A stretch of DNA of 64,000 nucleotides. It comes from Clostridium sp. chh4-2. GTDB taxonomy: Bacteria > Bacillota > Clostridia > Lachnospirales > Lachnospiraceae. A program made the translations under genes and the position numbers. Location: assembly GCF_002899675.1 (NCBI RefSeq), contig NZ_PKUU01000006.1, forward strand, positions 1 through 64,000. Reading direction: 5' to 3'. The notes beneath the pieces are model-generated. The model did not search any database. It was not told the origin of the DNA and worked only from the letters and a program-made list of their open reading frames with translations. Of this stretch, positions 16,228-24,330 are shown in pieces; positions within the stretch are counted from its first letter, which is position 1; every line of letters begins with the position of its first letter.

Positions 16228-16497
16228 TTATGCTCCAAAACCCACGCTGGAATTATTCAGGACAAGGTTCCAGACATGGTCTTTCGTATGGAAATCCAAA
16301 CGGATCTCGTGCTGTTCCCTGGCATTACTGATGACACACCAAAAAGACAGGACTCCGCTCCAGTTTCCTTCATCCTTGCACCGGCAGTCGCATATCTTAT
16401 AAACCGGCGCATCATCTTCTAATTTCAGCCGCAGCCATAAGGGTCTTACCCGGCCGTCTAAATTAAAAGTTGCTATGACATGTACGCGTCTTACCAT
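16228..16497 (-). CDS. Small hypothetical protein under a LexA box
   Basis: I do not recognise this 89-residue protein. It starts MVRRVHVIATFNLDGRVRPL, contains a CDCRCKDEG cluster near residue 40 and ends in VWNLVLNNSSVGFGA. It is predicted mostly beta, soluble and basic at the N-terminus. The ATG at 16497 is preceded by AAAGAGGCGATATTTT; an upstream in-frame ATG lies before the LexA box and is unlikely. The promoter at 16546-16574 and the SOS operator at 16520-16533 imply induction after DNA damage. Two of its Cys could bind metal, but no known motif fits. Confidence 0.7.
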   Translation of the reverse strand: MVRRVHVIATFNLDGRVRPLWLRLKLEDDAPVYKICDCRCKDEGNWSGVLSFWCVISNAREQHEIRLDFHTKDHVWNLVLNNSSVGFGA

Positions 16498-16519
16498 AAA
16501 ATATCGCCTCTTTATCTTT

Positions 16520-16533
16520 CGAACGTATGTTCG
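16520..16533. promoter_or_regulatory. LexA/DinR (SOS) box
   Basis: CGAACGTATGTTCG is a perfect palindrome matching the Firmicute SOS operator (CGAAC-N4-GTTCG). It lies just downstream of the -10 element of the small gene at 16228-16497, an ideal place for repression. Confidence 0.85.
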
Positions 16534-16545
16534 ATTAATAATTTT

Positions 16546-16574
16546 ATCATACAACTTTTCATGCGGTTTGTAAA
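16546..16574 (-). promoter_or_regulatory. Promoter of the LexA-boxed gene
   Basis: On the minus strand TTTACA (16574-16569), 17 bases, TATGAT (16551-16546). Transcription would begin near 16539, six bases before the LexA box. Confidence 0.65.
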
Positions 16575-16591
16575 TAGGAAAATTATGGAGT

Positions 16592-16662
16592 AAACAAAAA
16601 ATGATAACTGTTCAGCCGGAGCCGGCACAGGCATCGGAAGGCTGAACGCTTACAAAATATGC
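16592..16662. repeat. Short relative of the palindromic element
   Basis: ATAACTGTTCAGCC and GGCTGAACGC enclose CACAGGCATCGGAAGG, a block shared with the right end of the element at 13540-13826. The flanks ACAAAAAATG (16592) and ACAAAATATG (16653) are a near-direct repeat, perhaps a worn target duplication. Confidence 0.6.
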
Positions 16663-16822
16663 ACATGGAAAAAGATGGGACGGCGTTCCTTTACCAGTCT
16701 CATCTTTTTTTCCATGCGCACATTTTCCCGGCCTGGTTAAAAACAATATTTTCATACCGGCCTTCAACATTTACATCGATCTTCAAGGCATTTTCAGAAA
16801 TGCCTTCACGCTTTACTTTAAA
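16663..16822. repeat. Terminator-like hairpin and an inverted fragment of the giant repeat
   Basis: First, TGCACATGGAAAAAGATG pairs with its near-complement ending at about 16722, a strong hairpin with a T-run in the 3' strand. Second, 16729-16822 (GGCCTGGTTAAAAACAATA ... GCATTTTCAGAAATGCCTTC ... CTTTACTTTAAA) matches the reverse complement of about 286-362 of the giant repeat, including its GGCATTTCTGAAAAT core. It ends inside the last codon positions of the SGNH hydrolase gene. Confidence 0.7.
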
Positions 16823-17453
16823 TTCCGGTTTCTTCCAAAATCACATCTTTCAGTTTTTTCCCCAGCCGCTCATGGCTGTCCCTATCCAGATGCATATAGT
16901 CGATCTGGTTCATCTTCACCACTTCGGCCGCATCATAAAACCAACATCCCAGCAGCCTGGCGCAGTCTTTGAATTCTGCGGCCAGTCCGGCCGACCGCTC
17001 GCTGCACCGTCCCATCTCGCCTCCCACCGGGGATGTTTCACAGGCTTTTTCAATGGGCCCGGGCGCTGCAATCAGAATTTGAGGTTTGCTTCTCCAGGCC
17101 GGTGTCTGCTGTGCTTTTATTATAAGTCTCTTTAAACCGGCCGCTATGTTTTTCGGGGTTAGGCCAAACCGTTCCTTGCAGTCATTGGTTCCCAGCATGA
17201 TGATCAGTAGGTCCACAGGGGAATGGGTCATCAGGCAGGGGTACAGGTAACTGAGGCCGTTCAGCCCTTCATTTAAAGGGTCTTCAAATACGGTTGTTCT
17301 TCCGCACAGGCCTTCCTCGATGACCGTATATCCCTGGCCCAGTTCCCGTTTCAGCACTCCGGGCCAGCGGATCTCATCGTCAAAACGGCCGCCGCTTTCC
17401 GCATCGTATCCCCAGGTATTTGAATCTCCAAAACATACAATTCTTGTATTCAT
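16818..17453 (-). CDS. SGNH/GDSL-family hydrolase
   Basis: A 211-residue esterase-like enzyme without a signal peptide, so probably cytoplasmic. The catalytic blocks are all present: FGDSNTWG with the nucleophile Ser (about residue 11), the Gly in EEGLCGRTT, LGTNDCK (about 88) and the C-terminal Asp/His pair in DYMHLDRDSHERLG (about 186-199). Family members remove acetyl or acyl groups from sugars or lipids. It lies 13 bases after the dehydrogenase gene at the end of the sialate operon, so removal of O-acetyl groups from sialic acids is a reasonable guess, not shown. Confidence 0.88.
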   Translation of the reverse strand: MNTRIVCFGDSNTWGYDAESGGRFDDEIRWPGVLKRELGQGYTVIEEGLCGRTTVFEDPLNEGLNGLSYLYPCLMTHSPVDLLIIMLGTNDCKERFGLTPKNIAAGLKRLIIKAQQTPAWRSKPQILIAAPGPIEKACETSPVGGEMGRCSERSAGLAAEFKDCARLLGCWFYDAAEVVKMNQIDYMHLDRDSHERLGKKLKDVILEETGI

Positions 17454-17466
17454 CGGCTATGTATTC

Positions 17467-18444
17467 CTATTCAAGAACTTCTCTGTTTTTCAGGTTATAA
17501 GGTACTTTTCCGGCAAAAAAGTCGGCTATGCATTCGGCTATGATCACCTGGGAACGGTGTTCGGATTCTAAGGAAGCGGCTCCCATATGGGAAGTGATGA
17601 ATACATTGTCCATTCCGAGCAGCGGATTATCCTTTTCCGGCGGTTCCTTTTCCAGGACGTCCAGACCGGCTCCCTGTATCTTTTTCTGCTGTAATGCTTC
17701 GATTAATGCTTGTTCGTCCACAACGCCGCCGCGGCAGGTATTGATCAGATAGGCGGTCGGTTTCATCAGGTCAAACATCTCGCGGTTAACCATTTTGCTG
17801 GTCTCCTCGTTAAACGGAACGTGAAGGCTGATGATATCGCTTCTCTTAAATAACTCTTCTTTACAGTCTACCGGTGTTACATTGAATTTTTCAAAGTCTT
17901 CCTTGGGAACAAATGCATCATATGCGATAATATTTACCTGGAAGCCCGACATCATGCGGACAAGCTGGCGGCTGATGTTGCCAAAGCCCAGCAGTCCCAC
18001 TGTTTTTCCATCCAGTTCTGTTCCTGTTATGGTGGAGGGCCAGATGCCTTTTTTACAGCCTCCCACGCAGGTTGTGAAACGCCGTCCTGCATTTAAGATA
18101 TGCAGTAAAGCGGTTTCAGCTACTGCTGCCGAGTTGGCTCCCGGCACATTTCCTACGGGAATGCCGGCTCTTGTGGCGGCCGGAATGTCGATGTTATCCG
18201 TGCCGGCGCCGTATCTGACAATATATTTAACTTTATTCTTAACTGCCTGAAGCGTTCTGTCGTTCCATGGTTCCCAGGTGCTGATTACCGCATCCGCTTT
18301 CAAGCCCATTTCGATGGTCTTTTCTTCGTCTCCGGGAGCAATCGGCTGTTTGATGAAATTCCATCCGTTGATTTTACACTGCTCATCCAGGTAGGTGACA
18401 TCTACCTTTTCACTGTCTAAGTTTAACCATACTGTTTTCTGCAT
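17467..18444 (-). CDS. D-2-hydroxyacid dehydrogenase (CtBP/SerA-like)
   Basis: A 325-residue NAD-dependent dehydrogenase. The nucleotide-binding motif is GLLGFGNISRQ (about residue 146); the catalytic Arg is in NTCRGGVVDE (about 232), the Glu in DVLEKEPPEKDNPL (about 261) and the His in ITSHMGAAS (about 283). The start was set at the ATG at 18444, preceded by AGGAGAATTGAG. It follows the binding-protein gene of the sialate ABC system at 73 bases. Such enzymes reduce 2-keto acids; pyruvate from the lyase or a 2-keto sugar acid are possible substrates. The link to sialate use is by position only. Confidence 0.85.
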   Translation of the reverse strand: MQKTVWLNLDSEKVDVTYLDEQCKINGWNFIKQPIAPGDEEKTIEMGLKADAVISTWEPWNDRTLQAVKNKVKYIVRYGAGTDNIDIPAATRAGIPVGNVPGANSAAVAETALLHILNAGRRFTTCVGGCKKGIWPSTITGTELDGKTVGLLGFGNISRQLVRMMSGFQVNIIAYDAFVPKEDFEKFNVTPVDCKEELFKRSDIISLHVPFNEETSKMVNREMFDLMKPTAYLINTCRGGVVDEQALIEALQQKKIQGAGLDVLEKEPPEKDNPLLGMDNVFITSHMGAASLESEHRSQVIIAECIADFFAGKVPYNLKNREVLE

Positions 18445-18483
18445 CTCAATTCTCCTATATTCCACAGAATAATGCTTCTGTTT

Positions 18484-18517
18484 TTGAATCAATATTCCCG
18501 TCCTCTGAACAGTTACG
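18484..18517. repeat. Solo end of a palindromic repeat
   Basis: AATCAATATTCCCGTCCTCT followed by GAACAGTTAC is nearly identical to 47291-47318. No partner inverted end is visible nearby. Confidence 0.45.
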
Positions 18518-19849
18518 CTATTTTACAGTTTCCTGTACGTCGGCGATTTTCTTTGCCGCATCTTTTACTGCGTCTTCCGGTGACAGTGTGTTAGTGGCCA
18601 CTTTGTTCATCATTTCCGCAACCGGGAAGGTGAAATAGTGTTTTGCCGCAACTGCACGGCCTTTCAGGCTTTCAACCGGATATCCATAATAGCCGCTGGC
18701 ATTTTCCGCGTAGTTCACTACCTGAGCGTTTACGCCCTCTGCCCAGATTCCCTGTCCTTTCAAATCTTCGAATAGCGGAGCGAATACTGGAGCGGTGATT
18801 TCCACATATTTGTCATACCAGGTTTTGTCCATCATATATTTGATCAGTTCTGTGGCTTCGTCCACATTTTTGCAGGTATTCATGATAGAAAATCCTGTTA
18901 CGAATCCCAATGTCACGTTATTATCGCTTCCGCCGGGAAGAGATACCACTTCTGTATTTTCCAGGAGCTCTTTGTTGGCTTCGTCGGATTTTAACGCGTT
19001 ATACAGAGTCGGCGCATTGAATACAATTGCTGATTCCTGCATCAGATAGGTGCTGTTGTTTCCGCCCGGGTCCCAGGTGGTCGCTGCCTGCGGAATCACG
19101 CCGCCGTCATATAAATCTTTGTATTTCTGCAGAAGTTCGATTGTTTTTGGGTTGTCCACAGTCACATTTCCGTCTTTATCGAACAGATAGGTACCTTCAT
19201 TCCACATGATGTTGCGGAATATGTTCTCCCCGTCCTCATCGGTAGGGCCGCATCCAACGCCTAATCCGTAGAATCCGTTGTCGGGATCGGATATCTGTGT
19301 GGCAACATCGAAAAGTTCATCCCAGGTTTCAGGGATCTTGGTGATTCCTTTTTCCTCCAGCTTTTCTTTTCTGATAAACATCATACAGGAGGAACTGGTG
19401 AACGGAACAAAATAGTGTTTTTCATCAATCTTGGTTCCTTCATAGATGGATGGGAAATAGGCTCTGCTGTCGTTTACTTCTTTTACGATTCCCGACACAT
19501 CCGTATAAGGAATATTGGGATAATAGTTCAGCACTTTTGTAACGGCCGATGTGGTGATATCGGGAACATTGTTTCCTGCTTCGATTGCAGCGTTTAATTT
19601 TGTCATAAAATCGGTTGCGGCGATGAATTCATAATCCACATCGATACCTTTTTCCTGGGAAAATTCCTTAATTCTCTCCTCCATGGCTGTGTTGGCGTCA
19701 TCGCTGAACACCTTTTCCACCCATATGGTCAGCTTTTTGCTCTCGCCCTTGGCCTCTTTTGCAGGTTCTCCTGCTGTTTTGCCTCCGCATCCTGCCATTG
19801 ACAGAACCATAACCGCAGCAAGACCTGCTGCCAATACTTTTTTCATCAT
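18518..19849 (-). CDS. Sugar ABC transporter substrate-binding lipoprotein (sialate operon)
   Basis: A 443-residue extracellular solute-binding protein of family 1. The signal peptide VLAAGLAAVMVLSMAGCG ends in a lipobox, followed by a Gly/Lys-rich linker. Typical fold markers include KKLTIWVEKVFSDDANTAM and PETWDELFDVATQI. The ATG at 19849 (MMKKVLAAG) has AAAGGAGAAGAAAGT upstream; the longer frame lacks a ribosome site. With the two permeases at 19875-21605 it forms an importer. No ATPase gene is present, so a shared MsmX/MsiK-type ATPase elsewhere is expected. Context suggests sialic acid or a sialylated sugar as ligand. Confidence 0.88.
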   Translation of the reverse strand: MMKKVLAAGLAAVMVLSMAGCGGKTAGEPAKEAKGESKKLTIWVEKVFSDDANTAMEERIKEFSQEKGIDVDYEFIAATDFMTKLNAAIEAGNNVPDITTSAVTKVLNYYPNIPYTDVSGIVKEVNDSRAYFPSIYEGTKIDEKHYFVPFTSSSCMMFIRKEKLEEKGITKIPETWDELFDVATQISDPDNGFYGLGVGCGPTDEDGENIFRNIMWNEGTYLFDKDGNVTVDNPKTIELLQKYKDLYDGGVIPQAATTWDPGGNNSTYLMQESAIVFNAPTLYNALKSDEANKELLENTEVVSLPGGSDNNVTLGFVTGFSIMNTCKNVDEATELIKYMMDKTWYDKYVEITAPVFAPLFEDLKGQGIWAEGVNAQVVNYAENASGYYGYPVESLKGRAVAAKHYFTFPVAEMMNKVATNTLSPEDAVKDAAKKIADVQETVK

Positions 19850-19874
19850 ACTTTCTTCTCCTTTCATATTTGCA

Positions 19875-20705
19875 TTACCCCTTAACACCGCCCGCAGTCT
19901 GGCCTCCCACTAAAGAACTGGAAGCCAGAATATAGATAACCAGAATCGGGACGCATGCGGTGATGGCTCCTGCCATCAGCTGTCCCCATGGATACATGTC
20001 TCCAAAAATCAAACCTGATATGACCAGCGGAAATGTCTGCATGGATGTTTTTGTAACATTGACCAGCGCATACAGATATTCGCCCCAGCACATCGCAAAA
20101 GCAAAAATTGTGGTGGATATAATTCCCGGCAGCGACAGCGGAAATATAATCCGGTACATGATCTGAAACTTGTTGCATCCGTCCATAACCGCCGCTTCTT
20201 CAATATCATATGGTATGGATGCGATATGAGGAATCAGAATCCACGCCACATAAGGCAGTGTGAACGTGGGATATATCAGAATAAGGCCCAGAATATTATC
20301 GGTAAAACCCACTTTCGAAACGAAAATATATAATGGGATGTACAGCACGGATGTGGGCAGCAAATAGGTAAATAAGATGGCTTTGGAAAATATCTTCTTT
20401 CCCGCAAATTTGACCCTTGCCAGCGTATAAGCGGCCGGATAGGCAACTAAGATTGAAAATGCGGAAACGACTGCGGCCACGATCAGGCTGTTTTTAACCC
20501 CGTTTAAAAATGCGGTTTTGGTGAATAAAACCTGGTAAGATTCCATTGTAAATGAATGAGGAAGCAGGGTGGGAACTTTGCTGTAGATCTCCGCCTGGCT
20601 CTTAAAGGAGGTATTGAACATCCAGTAGATCGGCGCCAGCGCAAAGACCAGGCAGACAACTATAAAAAGCCGGCTTAATATCATAACTCTTTTTTTCGTC
20701 TTCAT
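19875..20705 (-). CDS. Carbohydrate ABC permease (MalG type)
   Basis: Membrane permease of 276 residues with six predicted spans. The coupling loop is EEAAVMDGCNKFQIMYRIIFPLS (read in part: EEAAVMDGCNKF) around residue 178, and the C-terminus VGGQTAGGVKG is characteristic of MalG-type subunits. It is 15 bases downstream of the MalF-type partner and 25 bases upstream of the binding-protein start. The ATG has GGAGGAGAAAA before it. Confidence 0.92.
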   Translation of the reverse strand: MKTKKRVMILSRLFIVVCLVFALAPIYWMFNTSFKSQAEIYSKVPTLLPHSFTMESYQVLFTKTAFLNGVKNSLIVAAVVSAFSILVAYPAAYTLARVKFAGKKIFSKAILFTYLLPTSVLYIPLYIFVSKVGFTDNILGLILIYPTFTLPYVAWILIPHIASIPYDIEEAAVMDGCNKFQIMYRIIFPLSLPGIISTTIFAFAMCWGEYLYALVNVTKTSMQTFPLVISGLIFGDMYPWGQLMAGAITACVPILVIYILASSSLVGGQTAGGVKG

Positions 20706-20720
20706 TTTTCTCCTCCTGTC

Positions 20721-21605
20721 TTAATTGTCGTCGTTTCCCAGCATCTTACGGGAAAGCAGATTGATTAACAGGATCAGAACCGGCATTGCCAGTATGGATA
20801 CGGCAATTCCCTTTCCTAACTGCATGCTCTTCATTGCGGTTTTATAGCTGAATACGTTCATGACCTGGGTGGAACCGTTTGGTCCGCCTCCTGTGAGAAG
20901 CCATACCGACTCAAATTCGTTGATGGTCCAGATCGTAGACATCAAAGTGGAAAGCAGCAGCACATCCTTAATTTCAGGCAATGTGATATACCGGAATTTC
21001 TGCCAGAGGGTTGCCCCGTCAATGGCGGCCGCCTCATAATAATCGTTTGGAATTGTCTGAAGCTTTGCCAGCACTGAGATTCCGAAAAACGGAGTCCCTC
21101 TCCATACATTCGCTACAATGATTGTGGCCATAGCCAGGCCGGCGGAACCAAACCAAACTAAATCTTTATCGATCAGATGTACAGATTTTAACAGATAATT
21201 GGCGATTCCTCCTGTGGCTGAAAAGATCCATCTCCAGTTCAAAACAGCCACAATATTGGGAAGCGTCCACGGAATCAGCAGCAGTGCTCTTACAAGATTC
21301 CTCCCTCTGAATTCCACATTCAATGCCAGCGCCATCAATACTCCGAAAAACGCTTTTCCTGTGATGGAAAATACCGTAAATTTCACTGTATTTAAAATGG
21401 ACAATCTGTATTCAGGGTTCTTCAGCAGGCTGATGTAATTGCTGAGTCCGTTAAATTCGGCGCTTCCTCCAATGGTTTTATTCGTAAAGCTTAAAGATAC
21501 GCCCCATATCATAGGGCCAACCAGCACACATAACAGATAGATGATCAGCGGGGCATTTACCATGTATGCGAACTTTGTGTTTCTTCTGTCAATCTTAGAT
21601 GTCAA
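20721..21605 (-). CDS. Sugar ABC permease (MalF/UgpA type)
   Basis: Membrane permease of 294 residues, six predicted spans, partner of the MalG-type subunit. The EAA loop EAAAIDGATLWQKFRYITLP lies near residue 190, and LTGGGPNGSTQVM near 239 is typical of the family. The start codon is TTG (TTGACATCTAAG) with GAAAGGGGGAAAATAAA upstream. It lies 44 bases after nanA, so it is part of the same operon. Confidence 0.9.
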   Translation of the reverse strand: MTSKIDRRNTKFAYMVNAPLIIYLLCVLVGPMIWGVSLSFTNKTIGGSAEFNGLSNYISLLKNPEYRLSILNTVKFTVFSITGKAFFGVLMALALNVEFRGRNLVRALLLIPWTLPNIVAVLNWRWIFSATGGIANYLLKSVHLIDKDLVWFGSAGLAMATIIVANVWRGTPFFGISVLAKLQTIPNDYYEAAAIDGATLWQKFRYITLPEIKDVLLLSTLMSTIWTINEFESVWLLTGGGPNGSTQVMNVFSYKTAMKSMQLGKGIAVSILAMPVLILLINLLSRKMLGNDDN

Positions 21606-21649
21606 TTTATTTTCCCCCTTTCATTCTCCTTATGTGCATGTTCATCCCC

Positions 21650-22567
21650 TCAGCAAAATCTCTTCCTGGCGTCTTCAATCATGGCGGCCGCTTCTTTTAC
21701 AATCGGATAATCCGATTCAATCAGTGACGGCAGCGGCTCTCTCACGCCTCCGATATCCAGACCTTCATTGATGCGCAGGATTTCTTTAATGGCTGCGTAT
21801 AAATTGCCGTGACAGGTACACATTTTATAGATCACGTCGTTAATTGCATATTGAAGTTTACATGCTTCATCCATCTCATGATTTTCTATGAGCGAATTCA
21901 GCTTCAGGAACAGTTCCGGCATCACGCCGTAGGTTCCTCCGATTCCGGACTGGGCGCCGATCACACGTCCGCTGACAAACTGCTCATCCGGACCGTTGAA
22001 GATCACATAATCATCGCCTGCCGCAGCCTTGAACATCTGAATGTCCTGAACCGGCATGGAGGAGTTCTTAACGCCGATCACATTGGGATTTTTTCTCATC
22101 TCTGCAAATAAGGACTGGGTCAGGGCAACTCCTGCCAGCTGAGGGATGTTGTAAATGACAAAATCTGTTTCCGGAGCCGCCGCGCTCATATCGTTCCAGT
22201 ATTTTGCGATGGCGTATTCCGGGAGGTGGAAATAGATGGGCGGAATCGCGGCAATCGCGTCTACCTTCAGTGACTGTGCATGTTTTGCCAGTTCCACGCT
22301 GTCCTTCGTGTTATTGCAGGCCACGTGAGCGATTACGGTAAGTCTGCCCTTTGCGGCTTCCATTACATTTTCCAGCACGATCTTCCGGTCTTCCACGCTC
22401 TGATAAATGCATTCTCCGGAAGATCCGTTTACATATACGCCCTTTACTCCTTTTTTAATGTGAAATTCCGTAAGCGCCCGCACTCTTTCCGGGCTTACAT
22501 TCCCATTCTCATCATAGCAGGCATAAAACGCCGGAAAAATTCCCTTGTATTTCTCTAAATTTCTCAT
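21650..22567 (-). CDS. nanA: N-acetylneuraminate lyase (DHDPS/NAL family)
   Basis: Class I aldolase of 305 residues that would split N-acetylneuraminate into N-acetylmannosamine and pyruvate. The ketoacid-binding loop is NGSSGE (about residue 47), the proton-transfer Tyr lies in VIYNIPQLAG (about 138) and the Schiff-base Lys in IGVKNSS (about 165). Length fits NAL. I set the start at 22567 (MRNLEKYKGIFPAF), with GGAAAGGGAGAGTAAA upstream. The neighbouring nanE, ROK kinase and RpiR gene make the lyase role far more likely than dihydrodipicolinate synthase. Confidence 0.88.
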   Translation of the reverse strand: MRNLEKYKGIFPAFYACYDENGNVSPERVRALTEFHIKKGVKGVYVNGSSGECIYQSVEDRKIVLENVMEAAKGRLTVIAHVACNNTKDSVELAKHAQSLKVDAIAAIPPIYFHLPEYAIAKYWNDMSAAAPETDFVIYNIPQLAGVALTQSLFAEMRKNPNVIGVKNSSMPVQDIQMFKAAAGDDYVIFNGPDEQFVSGRVIGAQSGIGGTYGVMPELFLKLNSLIENHEMDEACKLQYAINDVIYKMCTCHGNLYAAIKEILRINEGLDIGGVREPLPSLIESDYPIVKEAAAMIEDARKRFC

Positions 22568-22627
22568 TTTACTCTCCCTTTCCTTCATCATTATATATTT
22601 AATTCAGCAGTTTCTTTTAATCCGCCG

Positions 22628-23320
22628 CTAAATCCCTTCCAAAGCTTCTGCAAATGACCTGGTTATCAGCTGGGGCCTGGTAATAATGGAACCCACCACC
22701 ACGCTGAACGCCCCCAGTTCAATCACCCTTCTGGCTTTTTGAGGCGTATTGATATTTCCTTCCGCAATAACGGGGTGTTTTACCTGTGATAAAATGCTGC
22801 GGATGATCTCAAAATCATTTTCCTCTACTTTCAGATCCCGGCTCTGATCCGTGTATCCCACGAGCGTCGTTCCGATAAAGTCAAACCCCAGTTCGTCTGC
22901 ATGAACCGCCTCTTCCACGGTAGAACAGTCGGCCATCAAAGGCTGGTCCGGATATTTTTCCCGTATCGCCGCATAAAACCGGTCTGTGTTAAGTCCCCCG
23001 GGACGCTGGTTTACGGTTGCATCCAGCGCGATGATCTCCGGCCCTACTTTCATCAATGCGTCAATCTCTTTCATCGTGGGTGTTATGTATATTTTGCTGT
23101 CCGCATAGTCCTTTTTAATGATGCCGATGACGGGAAGATCCACTTGACTCCGAATCTCTGCAATGTCCTCAATGGTATTTGCACGGATTCCCATCGCTCC
23201 TCCCTGTTTCGCCGCAACGGCCATTCTTCCCATAATAAATGAGGAATGAAGCGGCTCATCCGGTAACGCCTGACAAGAAACAATTAATTTCCCCTTTAAT
23301 TGTTCTATCCTATTATCCAT
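22628..23320 (-). CDS. nanE: N-acetylmannosamine-6-phosphate 2-epimerase
   Basis: A 230-residue TIM-barrel enzyme converting ManNAc-6-phosphate to GlcNAc-6-phosphate. Markers are VSCQALPDEPLHS at the N-terminus, GAMGIRAN (about residue 41), the catalytic-Lys region PVIGIIKKDY (about 64) and IALDAT (about 97). HPVIAEGNINTP and VVVGSIITRP form the phosphate-binding end. AAGGAGGATAGCGAG precedes the ATG. It is the first gene of the operon nanE-nanA-permeases-binding protein and has its own promoter. Confidence 0.93.
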   Translation of the reverse strand: MDNRIEQLKGKLIVSCQALPDEPLHSSFIMGRMAVAAKQGGAMGIRANTIEDIAEIRSQVDLPVIGIIKKDYADSKIYITPTMKEIDALMKVGPEIIALDATVNQRPGGLNTDRFYAAIREKYPDQPLMADCSTVEEAVHADELGFDFIGTTLVGYTDQSRDLKVEENDFEIIRSILSQVKHPVIAEGNINTPQKARRVIELGAFSVVVGSIITRPQLITRSFAEALEGI

Positions 23321-23349
23321 CTCGCTATCCTCCTTCAGTGATTAAGCTT

Positions 23350-23377
23350 AGTATATCACTTGTGATTCTATTTTCAA
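23350..23377 (-). promoter_or_regulatory. nanE promoter
   Basis: On the minus strand TTGAAA (23377-23372), 16 bases, TATACT (23355-23350). The nanK promoter uses the same two hexamers. Confidence 0.7.
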
Positions 23378-23393
23378 TACATATGGAGCATTT

Positions 23394-23408
23394 AAAAAGT
23401 ACTTTCAG
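23394..23408. promoter_or_regulatory. Putative NanR (RpiR) operator, nanE side
   Basis: CTGAAAGTACTTTTT on the minus strand, containing the palindrome AAAGTACTTT. The 13-mer CTGAAAGTACTTT is repeated exactly upstream of nanK at 25386-25398. It sits ~17 bases upstream of the nanE -35. Confidence 0.6.
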
Positions 23409-23498
23409 TCATTTTCATATTTTATCCATTACGCAGCCCACACGCGTCAGTTTATTGTGCATTTTGTACATTTTATACGATGTTTCTTTCGTTTTTTA

Positions 23499-24326
23499 TC
23501 AATTATCTACACTATTTTCACCTAATGCATTCATCGTATATTCATGCAGCGTTTCCCGGTGAAGTTTATCCGTCTGAAGGAAATGCGCATAGAAAATATC
23601 CACCATCACCAGAATCGGGAACTGGGGCGAGATGGCCTTTCCATTATCCAGATGCTCTTTTACAGCCATCAAAAGGATTTCATCACAAAAAGTCTGGTAT
23701 ACTTTTTCTTTATGGGAAGTCATCAATATGGTCGTAGCCCCCATCCCTTTGGCAGCTCTCAGAGAATCCATAACTTCCGGTGTTTTTCCGCTGACGCTGA
23801 TTCCGATCACCGCACAGCTTTCATCCAAAAGAACGGAGTTCATCTTCATCACATGGCTGTCCGTAATCGCCTCTATATTGACGCCGATCCGCATAAGCCT
23901 TAATTTCATCTCCATTCCGGCCAGCCCGGAACTTCCCCTGCCGTAAACATAGACCCGCTTTTTACTGGAAATGATATCGGTAATTCTGCCCATCTGTGCC
24001 TCGTCCACCAGCGCATAGCTTTTATTCAGCAGTTCCTGGTACGTGTTCAGCACCTGTTTCGTGAAATCATCGGTTACCGGCGCTTCTCCCAGCAGATTCT
24101 GTTCATAGCGGAACAAAAATTCCCGGTATCCCTTAAAACCGCATTTCTTTGCAAACCGGGAAAGGGACGCCTCGGAAACAAACAGGAGCTGGGAGATATT
24201 TTTTGATGAAAAGTCCATTTTCTTTGTGTTGTGAATAAAGAAATCGGCGATTGTCCTCTCTAACACGGTGAACGTATCATATACTGATTCTATCAGGGGA
24301 ATAATTGTTTTTTCGTAGTGTTCCAT
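23499..24326 (-). CDS. MurR/RpiR-family regulator of sialate genes
   Basis: A 275-residue regulator with an N-terminal HTH_6 domain (about residues 1-78; SQLLFVSEASLSRFAKKCGF) and a C-terminal SIS domain (about 110-240; KKRVYVYGRGSSGLAGMEM, then GISVSGKTPEVMDSL). SIS domains of this family bind phosphosugars, here probably ManNAc-6-P or GlcNAc-6-P. The ATG at 24326 has AAAAGGAGAGAGATAACAG upstream. It starts four bases after the nanK stop, so it is cotranscribed with the kinase. C. perfringens NanR belongs to the same family. The palindromes at 23394 and 25386 are its likely targets. Confidence 0.88.
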   Translation of the reverse strand: MEHYEKTIIPLIESVYDTFTVLERTIADFFIHNTKKMDFSSKNISQLLFVSEASLSRFAKKCGFKGYREFLFRYEQNLLGEAPVTDDFTKQVLNTYQELLNKSYALVDEAQMGRITDIISSKKRVYVYGRGSSGLAGMEMKLRLMRIGVNIEAITDSHVMKMNSVLLDESCAVIGISVSGKTPEVMDSLRAAKGMGATTILMTSHKEKVYQTFCDEILLMAVKEHLDNGKAISPQFPILVMVDIFYAHFLQTDKLHRETLHEYTMNALGENSVDN

Positions 24327-24330
24327 TCTG

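Noticed and set aside
13913-16497. Prophage remnant around the CI-like regulator
   Set aside because: No integrase, structural or lysis genes; the regulator's neighbours look sporulation or SOS related.
21650-22567. Dihydrodipicolinate synthase (DapA)
   Set aside because: Same fold, but the neighbouring nanE, ROK kinase and RpiR regulator favour N-acetylneuraminate lyase.
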